NCBI GenBank assembly: GCA_002367335.1
Contig: DFBI01000183.1
Span: 1-9,983 of the forward strand
Length of the DNA: 9,983 bases
Origin: Syntrophaceae bacterium UBA3084
GTDB lineage: Bacteria; Desulfobacterota; Syntrophia; Syntrophales; UBA6807
Reading direction: 5' to 3'
Within the stretch, counting starts at the first letter, position 1; each line of letters opens with the position of its first letter. Under the pieces are notes generated by a model that ran no database searches, was not told where the DNA came from, and saw only the letters and a list, made by a program, of their open reading frames with translations. Of the stretch, positions 1 through 7,208 are shown piece by piece. Position numbers and translations under genes: made by a program.

Positions 1-39
1 GCGGAGCTTTTTACGAGACTGTTACCTTTAGCCTTATAT

Positions 40-807
40 ATGAATAATAATCCAACTACAAAAGAGAAGATGCCCTTTACCTCCCATTTGGAAGAAATGA
101 GAAGCAGGTTACTACGCGTCATTATAGCGGTAGGCATTCTTTTCGTCATCTGCTACTTTTTCAAGAAAAACCTCTTTGAAATTCTCACAATACCTCTTGC
201 CGTTGCTATGCCGGAAAGCGGTACGATGATATTTACCAATCTTCCCGAGGCTTTTGTTACCTATCTCAAAGTAGCTTTCTTCGGAGCTATTTTTCTTGCC
301 AGCCCTTATATCTTTTATCAAATATGGAAGTTTGTATCACCGGGTCTTTTCAAATCTGAAAGAAAATATGTCTTCCCGTTTATGTTTTTTTCCGTCATAT
401 TCTTTTTGGGTGGTTCCGCATTCGCATACTACGTTGTCTTCCCATTCGGTTTTAAGTTTTTTCTTGCCTTCGGCACGGATTTTATCAAGCCCATGCTTTC
501 AATAAGAGAATACCTTTCTTTCTCGTTTAAACTTCTCCTGGCATTCGGTATTATTTTTGAGCTTCCCGTTTTTATGTTTTTTCTGTCCAGGATAGGTTTG
601 ATAAATTCAAGGACTTTGACCACAAAAAGAAAGTATGCCATATTAGTGGTATTTATTACTGCCGCCTTATTTACCCCCCCTGATGTAGCAACCCAGGTCC
701 TGATGGCTCTGCCTCTTATGCTTCTTTACGAAATAAGTGTCTGGGTGGTAAAATTAGGAGAAAAAAAGGCGCCCGGGGAAGAAGAAGCGCCGGGAAACGA
801 AGAATGA
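40..807 (+). CDS. tatC: Sec-independent (twin-arginine) protein translocase subunit TatC
   Basis: Inner-membrane core of the twin-arginine translocation system, which binds twin-arginine signal peptides and, with TatA/TatB, exports folded proteins. The 255-residue product has the family hallmarks: an N-terminal cytoplasmic HLEEMRSRL (residues 16-24), the signature YIFYQIWKFVSPGL (90-103), the conserved acidic FELP (173-176) and FTPPD (211-215). About six membrane segments can be placed near 25-45, 72-93, 112-134, 158-182, 197-212 and 217-237. The C-terminus is a short acidic tail in which APGEEE is nearly repeated as APGNEE. The start is uncertain: the ATG at 40 has no clear ribosome-binding site and the frame stays open to the window edge. 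The ATG at 70 would begin with MPFTSHLEE, a common TatC start. No tatA or tatB is visible in the window. The stop overlaps the next gene by 4 bases, suggesting translational coupling. Confidence 0.96.
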   Translation: MNNNPTTKEKMPFTSHLEEMRSRLLRVIIAVGILFVICYFFKKNLFEILTIPLAVAMPESGTMIFTNLPEAFVTYLKVAFFGAIFLASPYIFYQIWKFVSPGLFKSERKYVFPFMFFSVIFFLGGSAFAYYVVFPFGFKFFLAFGTDFIKPMLSIREYLSFSFKLLLAFGIIFELPVFMFFLSRIGLINSRTLTTKRKYAILVVFITAALFTPPDVATQVLMALPLMLLYEISVWVVKLGEKKAPGEEEAPGNEE

Positions 808-3227
808 TAGACAATGGCAAAGAATCTTTAACAAACACAAAAAAGAGAAGAATCAAAAAAGGAACTCCCACTAAAAAAATCCTTTTAGGAATACTTATCT
901 TCTTTATCATTTCAGCTCTATTCGCGGGAAGTTTTCTTTATTATCTCATTAGAGAATTGCCCAGCATTGCATCTCTGAAAGACTACCGTCCCAGTATCAT
1001 CACCAGAGTCTATTCCGATAATAATGAACTGATAGATGAGTTCTATCTGGAAGACAGAAAAATTATCCGTGTTACCGATTTACCCAAATTTGTTACACAG
1101 GCATTCGTGGCCGCTGAAGACGCACGATTTTTCCATCATAGCGGTGTGGATCTTCATGGCATCGCCAGGGCCTTCCTGAAAAATCTGAAGGCCGGGACAA
1201 TCGTTCAGGGAGGAAGCACGATAACCCAGCAAGTGGCAAAATCCCTCTTTCTAACCCCGGAAAAAAGCTACATTAGAAAACTGAAAGAAGCAGTTCTGGC
1301 TTACAAGATAGACAAGTACCTTAAAAAATATGAGATTCTCAATCTTTACCTGAATCACATATACCTCGGCCACGGGGCATATGGAATAGAGGCGGCATCG
1401 GAGCGATATTTCAGTAAGGGTGCGAAAGAGTTAACTCTGTCTGAAGCAGCCCTGCTGGCGGGTCTCCCCAAAGCTCCTAACAGATATTCTCCCGATTTGC
1501 ACCCGAAACGCGCCCGCAGGAGACAGGCTTATGTACTGAACAGAATGGCAGAAGATGGATATATAACAGATGAAGAAAAAGACACGGCCATAGAAGCCTC
1601 TATTGAGTTAAAATCATCGCCAGGCAAAGAGAAAATAGCCCCTTATTTCACCGAAAATATTCGCCGGTATATTCAATCCAGTTACGGCAGTGAAGTTCTT
1701 TATCAGGAGGGCCTGGAAGTTTATACCACCTTGAATGTAGCAATGCAAAAGGCTGCAAGGGAGGCTGTAACAAGAGGCCTTCGAGAATTGGACAAACGGC
1801 AGGGATACAGAGGGGCATTGCGAAGAATCCCCGAAGAAGAATTCGATTTCTTCCTGGAAAACATGAACAAGGATATGGGTGATGTGTGCCCCGAGAAAGA
1901 CCAGATAGTAAAGGCTCTTGTAGTTGAGATTGACAGCAAGGAAAAGATCGTACGATTAAGAACAGGCAAATACAGGGGCACCATGTCTCTGAAAAATATG
2001 TCGTGGGCAAGGGGACCTGATCCCGATGTTGCCTATCATACTGTTAAGATTGAAGATCCCGCAGATGTCCTTAATATTGGTGACGTTGTAGAAGTGAGGA
2101 TATTGAATGTGGACAATACTGAAACTGAACCACAATTTCAACTGGCTTTAGAACAGGAACCTGTTGTTCAGGGCGCCTTACTCTGTATGGATGTAAAAAC
2201 AGGCCGGATAACAGCCATGGTCGGGGGAAGAGATTACAAAAAAAGCGAGTTTAATCGGGCGACACAATCGAGGAGACAACCCGGATCCGCTTTCAAACCA
2301 TTCATCTATGCGGCGGCTTTTGATAAAGGAATGACGCCGGCGACGATTATCATGGATACGCCAATAATTTTTAAGGACACGCTAAGGGACAGTACCTGGA
2401 AACCGCGTAACTATGAGGAAAAATTTTACGGTCCCACAACCATGAGAACTGGACTCATCAAATCAAGAAATCTCGTAACTATAAAGGTTTTAAACGATAT
2501 CGGCATAAATTACGCCGCCGACTACGCCTCAAATATGGGGATCGCATCCCCCATGGCAAGAGATCTCTCCATGGCTCTGGGTTCATCCGGAGTAACACTT
2601 GAGGAAATAGTGAAGGCTTATGGGGTTTTTGCAAACAAAGGGAAAAAAGTAACGCCTTACCTTATCAAAAAGATCGTTGACAGAACTAACCACATTTTTG
2701 AAGAACATAAACCTGAAGCCGAACAAGTTATAGATCCCCGAATAGCATTCATTACTACCCACCTTCTCCAGGAAGTGGTTCAGAGCGGCACGGGCTGGCG
2801 GGTCAGGAATCTAAACAGACCGGTAGCGGGTAAGACGGGCACAACAAATGACCTTAACGATGCATGGTTTATAGGATTCACGCCATCACTCGTAACCGGC
2901 ACATGGGTCGGTTTTGACAATTTGAAGCCCCTTGGAAAATATGAAACCGGTTCGAGGGCAGCCAGCCCTATCTTCCTATATTTTATGAAGAAAGCGCTGG
3001 AGGGTAAACCTGTCAAATTTTTCTCACCACCAGAAGGTGTAGTATTTGCGAAAATAGATCCGAAAACGGGATTGCTGGCAAGTCCCGATTCCAAAAAATC
3101 CACTTTCGAGTGCTTTCTCGAAGGAACAGCGCCGACAGAATATACACCCAACGAGAGCGACAAACGCAAAAAAGGATTTTTTGAATCCGATCTGGACGAG
3201 CAACACAAACAGAATTTTCCGGAATAA
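804..3227 (+). CDS. mrcA: Bifunctional penicillin-binding protein 1A family (class A PBP: glycosyltransferase + transpeptidase)
   Basis: Peptidoglycan synthase that polymerises lipid II and cross-links the glycan strands, anchored in the inner membrane with the catalytic domains in the periplasm. The 807-residue protein has a basic cytoplasmic N-terminus (about 1-24) and one membrane anchor (about 25-48). A GT51 domain follows, with FVAAEDARFFHH (101-112; E105 is the expected catalytic glutamate) and QGGSTITQQ (135-143). An insert at roughly 330-455 fits the OB-like domain of PBP1A proteins. The transpeptidase domain holds SAFK (SxxK, nucleophile S495, K498), SRN (SxN, 554-556) and KTGT (677-680). 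All catalytic motifs are intact and the length is normal for PBP1A. The start ATG sits inside the tatC stop (ATGA overlap). The mrcA symbol reflects family membership; ponA would be an equivalent name. Confidence 0.96.
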   Translation: MIDNGKESLTNTKKRRIKKGTPTKKILLGILIFFIISALFAGSFLYYLIRELPSIASLKDYRPSIITRVYSDNNELIDEFYLEDRKIIRVTDLPKFVTQAFVAAEDARFFHHSGVDLHGIARAFLKNLKAGTIVQGGSTITQQVAKSLFLTPEKSYIRKLKEAVLAYKIDKYLKKYEILNLYLNHIYLGHGAYGIEAASERYFSKGAKELTLSEAALLAGLPKAPNRYSPDLHPKRARRRQAYVLNRMAEDGYITDEEKDTAIEASIELKSSPGKEKIAPYFTENIRRYIQSSYGSEVLYQEGLEVYTTLNVAMQKAAREAVTRGLRELDKRQGYRGALRRIPEEEFDFFLENMNKDMGDVCPEKDQIVKALVVEIDSKEKIVRLRTGKYRGTMSLKNMSWARGPDPDVAYHTVKIEDPADVLNIGDVVEVRILNVDNTETEPQFQLALEQEPVVQGALLCMDVKTGRITAMVGGRDYKKSEFNRATQSRRQPGSAFKPFIYAAAFDKGMTPATIIMDTPIIFKDTLRDSTWKPRNYEEKFYGPTTMRTGLIKSRNLVTIKVLNDIGINYAADYASNMGIASPMARDLSMALGSSGVTLEEIVKAYGVFANKGKKVTPYLIKKIVDRTNHIFEEHKPEAEQVIDPRIAFITTHLLQEVVQSGTGWRVRNLNRPVAGKTGTTNDLNDAWFIGFTPSLVTGTWVGFDNLKPLGKYETGSRAASPIFLYFMKKALEGKPVKFFSPPEGVVFAKIDPKTGLLASPDSKKSTFECFLEGTAPTEYTPNESDKRKKGFFESDLDEQHKQNFPE

Positions 3228-3318
3228 TGAGGACGAATGTGAGAACGGAGATGTCTATCAATAAATAAACAACCTTTGAACTTTACTAAATAAGTATGCT
3301 TATGCTACCCTCAAGACA

Positions 3319-5124
3319 TTATTCAATGTGATGGTCACGGCAGTATTCATTGATGATATTTAGAAAGATCGTGCCGTATTTGCTATATTTTACCGCTCCG
3401 ACACCATGAATACGAAGCAGACTTTCTTCTGATCGTGGGAAAAAGGCCGCCATTTCGATCAACGTCTTATCCGGGAAAATAACATAGGGCGGAAGACCGG
3501 CTTTGTCGGCAAGTTCCTTCCGCTTCTTTCTCAGTTTTTCAAAGAGAACATGGTCATGCTCGTACTCGTACTTCTTCCCTTTCCCCTTTCTGTCATGGAG
3601 ATGTTCTTCTTCAAGAATCCCAAGAACAGCTTCTTTTCCTTTAAGGACATCATATGCCTTCCCGGTAAGCTTCAGGCTCCCGTATTTCGTATCCTGGATC
3701 ATTAAACCTTTCTGAATAAATTGCCGGGCAAGATGAAACCACTGTTTTCTTGAATATTCTTTCCCGATACCGTAAGTCGACAGATTTGCGTGACCGAACT
3801 TCAACACCTTTTTTGATTGTGAGCCGCGCAAAACATCAATAATATGATTCGCGCCAAATATCTCATCGGTCCGCTTTACGCATGAAAGAAACTTCTGGGC
3901 CGGAACGGTAATATCTACAAACGTTTTTTCTCCCGCCAGGCAGTTGTCGCACATATCACATTTTTCAGTGGAATAATCTTCTCCGAAATATGTCAGGAGA
4001 GGAATACGGCGGCATCCATCTGTTTCGACAAATTGCAACAGGGAGTTGAGATGGATATTGGCGACGCGTTGTTCATGATCGTCTTTTTGGTTTATGAAAT
4101 ACTTGATTTTCTGAATATCCGCATAGCTGAACAATAACAGGCAATGCGCCCTCAATCCATCACGTCCCGCCCGACCGATTTCCTGATAGTAGGTCTCAAT
4201 ATTTTTAGGGAGATCAAAATGAATAACGAAGCGGACATTGGGTTTGTTGATCCCCATGCCGAAGGCGATTGTGGCAACAATAATCTGCACATCATCTCTG
4301 ATGAACAATTCCTGGTTTCGTGCGCGCTCTGTGTCGGACAATCCCGCATGATAAGGTCTGACGGAATACCCCTTGCTTTTTAATGTTTCATACAGATCGT
4401 CCACCTGTCTGCGGGAAAAACAATAGATAATGCCCGATTGATCCGGATAATTTTTGAGAAATTCTATGGTTTGTGAGGTTGGACTGTTTTTGGAAGCGAT
4501 CTGAATGAACAGGTTTTCCCTGTTAAAACTGGCGATAAACTCATTTGAAGCATCAAATTTGAGGTTGCTTTTTATATCTTCCTGAACCCTCGGCGTCGCC
4601 GTTGCCGTGAGAGCAATACACGTGGCAGAAGGAAAACGAGACCTGACTCCGACAAGCTGCCTGTATTCCGGTCGAAAATCGTGTCCCCACTCCGAGATGC
4701 AATGGGCTTCATCTATTGCCAGACAATCAACCTGAAGCGAGGAAAGCATTGACAGCATCCCTGGTGTCAGCAATGCCTCCGGGGCAAGATAAAGCAATTT
4801 CACCCCGTTCTTCTTCACACGCTCTACATTGCGGGAATATTCTTCATTAGACAGGGAGCTGTTCAGGAATACCGCCGGGACACCAAGTTCCGTTAATTGT
4901 TCTACCTGATCCTTCATCAGCGAAATCAGGGGCGAAACAACAACGGTCAAACCCTTAAAAATGAGGGCGGGGATTTGATAACAGAGCGATTTGCCCCCTC
5001 CCGTAGGCATAATAACAAGCGTGTCTCTTTTCTTGAGGACATTCCTTATAATTTCTTTTTGAAGAGATCTGAATTCATCGTATCCGAACACATCCCCAAG
5101 AATGGTTTTTGCCCTGTCTATCAT
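3319..5124 (-). CDS. recQ: ATP-dependent DNA helicase RecQ
   Basis: 3'-5' superfamily 2 helicase acting in recombinational repair and at stalled replication forks. The 601-residue product has a full RecQ layout. Walker A is PTGGGKS (40-46), and the DEAH box (138-141) is followed by the aromatic-rich loop CISEWGHDFRPEY (142-154). Motif III is TATAT (173-177), and motif VI is QEIGRAGRDG (314-323). The zinc-binding subdomain has cysteines C371, C389, C392 and C395, followed by a winged-helix RQC region (about 410-500) and a C-terminal HRDC domain (about 522-600). Length matches E. coli RecQ (about 609). It converges on the PBP gene with a 91-base spacer (3228-3318) in which I see no convincing terminator, only a weak 5-bp stem (ATAAG/CTTAT). 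The 112 bases upstream separate it from the oxidoreductase gene on the same strand; no strong promoter can be called there. Confidence 0.97.
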   Translation of the reverse strand: MIDRAKTILGDVFGYDEFRSLQKEIIRNVLKKRDTLVIMPTGGGKSLCYQIPALIFKGLTVVVSPLISLMKDQVEQLTELGVPAVFLNSSLSNEEYSRNVERVKKNGVKLLYLAPEALLTPGMLSMLSSLQVDCLAIDEAHCISEWGHDFRPEYRQLVGVRSRFPSATCIALTATATPRVQEDIKSNLKFDASNEFIASFNRENLFIQIASKNSPTSQTIEFLKNYPDQSGIIYCFSRRQVDDLYETLKSKGYSVRPYHAGLSDTERARNQELFIRDDVQIIVATIAFGMGINKPNVRFVIHFDLPKNIETYYQEIGRAGRDGLRAHCLLLFSYADIQKIKYFINQKDDHEQRVANIHLNSLLQFVETDGCRRIPLLTYFGEDYSTEKCDMCDNCLAGEKTFVDITVPAQKFLSCVKRTDEIFGANHIIDVLRGSQSKKVLKFGHANLSTYGIGKEYSRKQWFHLARQFIQKGLMIQDTKYGSLKLTGKAYDVLKGKEAVLGILEEEHLHDRKGKGKKYEYEHDHVLFEKLRKKRKELADKAGLPPYVIFPDKTLIEMAAFFPRSEESLLRIHGVGAVKYSKYGTIFLNIINEYCRDHHIE

Positions 5125-5236
5125 ACATAATAACCCGCTCTTTGTCTTTCCGTGCTAAAATGACAGTTTTCAAAAAGATTGTAATGCAGGAGACAAAGCG
5201 ATATTTCTTACGAAAGATCGCAATCTTGTAAACTGA

Positions 5237-6229
5237 TCATTCGTCACTTATTTTTAAAACGATTTTGCCAAAATGCCCGCCTTCCTCCATAGATCTGTGG
5301 GCATCAGCAACTTCTTTCATAGAAAAAACCTTGTAAATAATGGGAATTATCGTCCTGTCAGCGAACTTCGGCAAGGCACGCCTGGTAAATTCGGCAACGA
5401 TATCAGCTTTTTCCGATACAGGTCGGGAACGCAGCACCGAACCAATGATCTGCTGTCGTTTGACCATCATTAGACCAAGATTCACTTCGGCCTTAATGCC
5501 GCTTATTACACCTATAATCACCAGTTTACCCTTATAAGCAAGAGACTTCATGTTGGGTTCAAGATATTTGGCGCCCACATGGTCGAGAATAAGGTCAACA
5601 CCTTTTTTATTGGTATATTCTCTGACTACTTCTGAAAAATCGGGAGTTTCCTTATAGTTAATAACAAGATCAGCGCCAAGTTCTTTAACTTTTTCCATTT
5701 TTCCAGGAGAAACAGTTACTATATATTTTGAGTCAGTAGTCAATGTTTTGCAAAGCTGAATAGCCGCTGTATTAACGCCGCCTCCGCCTCCATGGAAAAT
5801 GGCGGTCTGACCATCCCGAAACTCACCAATTATAAAAACATTGAGAAAAGCGGTTATATATGATTCACAGACACAGGCAGCTTCCTCAAAACTCATACTA
5901 TCGGGAATTCGCATAAGGTGACTGGCGTAAGCGGCTGCATACTCCGCATATCCGCCACCGCCGACAAGTGACATGACACGATCACCAGTATTCCAACCGG
6001 TTACACCTTTACCCACAGCTTTAATAGTCCCCGCTACTTCCAGACCGAGGATTTCAGAATCACCTGGGGGAGGCGGATACTTACCTTTACGCTGCACTAA
6101 ATCGGGAGCGTTGATAGAAGTTGCGACAACTTTCACAAGGACTTCATTTTCTTTCAGTGTGGGTTTGTCAATTTCTCTTATTTTGAGGACATCAAGCCCC
6201 CCGAAACCATCAAGAATTACTGCCTTCAT
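5237..6229 (-). CDS. NAD(P)H-dependent quinone oxidoreductase-like protein (zinc-independent MDR family, PIG3-like)
   Basis: Medium-chain dehydrogenase/reductase of the quinone oxidoreductase branch, expected to be a soluble enzyme passing hydride from NADPH to quinones or other activated carbonyls. The 330-residue protein has the N-terminal GroES-like fold, with SINAPDLVQRKGKYPPPPG (38-56) and the LGLEVAGTI motif (61-69). The Rossmann nucleotide-binding domain follows from about 140 to 265. The zinc-ligand pattern of alcohol dehydrogenases is absent, which fits the quinone reductase or PIG3/TP53I3-like subgroup. The glycine-rich cofactor loop is unusual: HGGGGGVN (146-153) where the family normally has a form such as HGGASGVG, so the last glycine is replaced by Asn. 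A purine-rich AGAAAGG stretch lies upstream of the ATG. The MITE-like element at 6246-6391 sits directly upstream, so any native promoter may have been displaced. True substrate is unknown. Confidence 0.9.
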   Translation of the reverse strand: MKAVILDGFGGLDVLKIREIDKPTLKENEVLVKVVATSINAPDLVQRKGKYPPPPGDSEILGLEVAGTIKAVGKGVTGWNTGDRVMSLVGGGGYAEYAAAYASHLMRIPDSMSFEEAACVCESYITAFLNVFIIGEFRDGQTAIFHGGGGGVNTAAIQLCKTLTTDSKYIVTVSPGKMEKVKELGADLVINYKETPDFSEVVREYTNKKGVDLILDHVGAKYLEPNMKSLAYKGKLVIIGVISGIKAEVNLGLMMVKRQQIIGSVLRSRPVSEKADIVAEFTRRALPKFADRTIIPIIYKVFSMKEVADAHRSMEEGGHFGKIVLKISDE

Positions 6230-6245
6230 TTTTTTGCCTTTCTTT

Positions 6246-6391
6246 TAGGAGGCTGTCCGAGAATGCCCTTTTCCCCAAACTCTGCGTTATACTCAAAAAA
6301 TTATCCTCGGAATATCAATTATATACCTGCGGTAATTTCTTTTCGTATGCCTTGATTTTGAAAAAAATTGCTATTCTCGGACAGCCTCCTA
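6246..6391. mobile_element. MITE-like non-autonomous element with 19-bp perfect terminal inverted repeats
   Basis: The left end TAGGAGGCTGTCCGAGAAT (6246-6264) is the exact reverse complement of the right end at 6373-6391. The outermost bases are TA on both sides, consistent with a TA target duplication as made by IS630/Tc1-mariner transposases, giving a 142-bp element between the TAs. The interior is AT-rich and encodes nothing convincing. The element fills most of the 159-base gap between the oxidoreductase and TatD-family genes. Its right end forms the TAG stop codon of the TatD-family gene. Family assignment from the TIR alone is an inference; no transposase lies in the window, so it would have to be mobilised in trans. 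Confidence 0.8.
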
Positions 6392-7156
6392 GGATAATTG
6401 CAAATCTGGAAGCTCGTAAAGTTCTATCGCATTCTGCGTTGTAATCAGCGCAACTTCCTCCAGAGATAAACCCTTGATCCTTGCAACTTCTCTCAATGTA
6501 ATCCGAACATCGGATGGCCGTGATTCCCGGCCCTGGTAACTGACGGGACAATCTGTTTCGAGGAGTATTCGCTCCAGAGGCGCTTCTTTGATTGCCTGCT
6601 GATGTGGAGGACTATAGAGAAGGGCAGGAGTGGCAGAGATATAATAACCTGCTGCAATAATCTCCTGCAACAGATCAAGTGTGCCTGTGTACCAGTGAAA
6701 CACCGCTTTTTCTACACCACCAATGGTAATCATCGAAAAAACTCTCTGGTGGGAGTACCGGCAATGAAGAATCAATATTTTCCGGTACAGGGCGGATAGT
6801 TGTATAATCTCCTGAAAGACTTCTTTTTGAAGTGCTTTTTTCACACGGGCCTTATAATCCAGTCCCACTTCTCCTATGGCAACACAACTGTCTATATTCT
6901 TTTCGATAAAAGCAAGGGTTGTTTCAATCTCTGGGTTTCTTATTTCCCACGGATGATATCCAATTGCAGGGAAGACAAACCCCGGATTGTCGGCAGCTAT
7001 ATCCAGAATCCCTCGATTGGATTCAAGATCCATCCCTATACCAACAATCGCTCTCACCCCCGCATCTTTGGCATCTTTGAGATCTCTTTGCAGGTCTTTC
7101 AGTTCATTGAGATGGGCATGCCCATCAATAAGGGGATATCGGGAATTGGGATTCAT
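6389..7156 (-). CDS. TatD-family metal-dependent hydrolase (DNase-like)
   Basis: TIM-barrel metallohydrolase of the TatD family, whose members are divalent-metal-dependent, often with 3'-5' DNase activity. The 255-residue product carries the metal ligands in order: DGHAH (H13, H15), GEVGLDY (E96), LILHCRYS (H131), VFHWYTG (H154) and LETDCP (D202). It also has GYHPW (66-70), the usual GxHP position. The length is normal for the family. E. coli has three paralogues (TatD, YcfH, YjjV) and I cannot say which this resembles most, so no symbol is given. AGGA lies just upstream of the ATG. The gene follows the flavoprotein gene after 52 bases on the same strand and may share its transcript. The stop codon TAG is contributed by the end of the MITE-like element (6246-6391), so the original C-terminal residues were probably different, though all catalytic parts are intact. 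Confidence 0.92.
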   Translation of the reverse strand: MNPNSRYPLIDGHAHLNELKDLQRDLKDAKDAGVRAIVGIGMDLESNRGILDIAADNPGFVFPAIGYHPWEIRNPEIETTLAFIEKNIDSCVAIGEVGLDYKARVKKALQKEVFQEIIQLSALYRKILILHCRYSHQRVFSMITIGGVEKAVFHWYTGTLDLLQEIIAAGYYISATPALLYSPPHQQAIKEAPLERILLETDCPVSYQGRESRPSDVRITLREVARIKGLSLEEVALITTQNAIELYELPDLQLS

Positions 7157-7208
7157 TTCCTGAAATATTCTTCCGGATTATTCTTGCAAAAACGGCAGAC
7201 TATCATAT

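Noticed and set aside
1..47. End of an upstream gene overlapping the tatC start (one frame ends with TAA at 45-47, another with TAG at 29-31)
   Set aside because: Only 9 to 14 codons are visible and neither frame shows a recognisable motif. The overlap of the first with the ATG at 40 is suggestive of an operon but not enough to call a gene.
1648..2010. Minus-strand open frames of 80 to 140 codons opposite the PBP gene
   Set aside because: They are antisense to strongly conserved PBP1A sequence, have no recognisable domains, and are shadows of the real gene.
5208..5226. AAGAT-TGCG-ATCTT hairpin (minus strand) after the oxidoreductase gene as a terminator
   Set aside because: The stem is only 5 bp and AT-rich, with no proper T-run after it; it is too weak to call.
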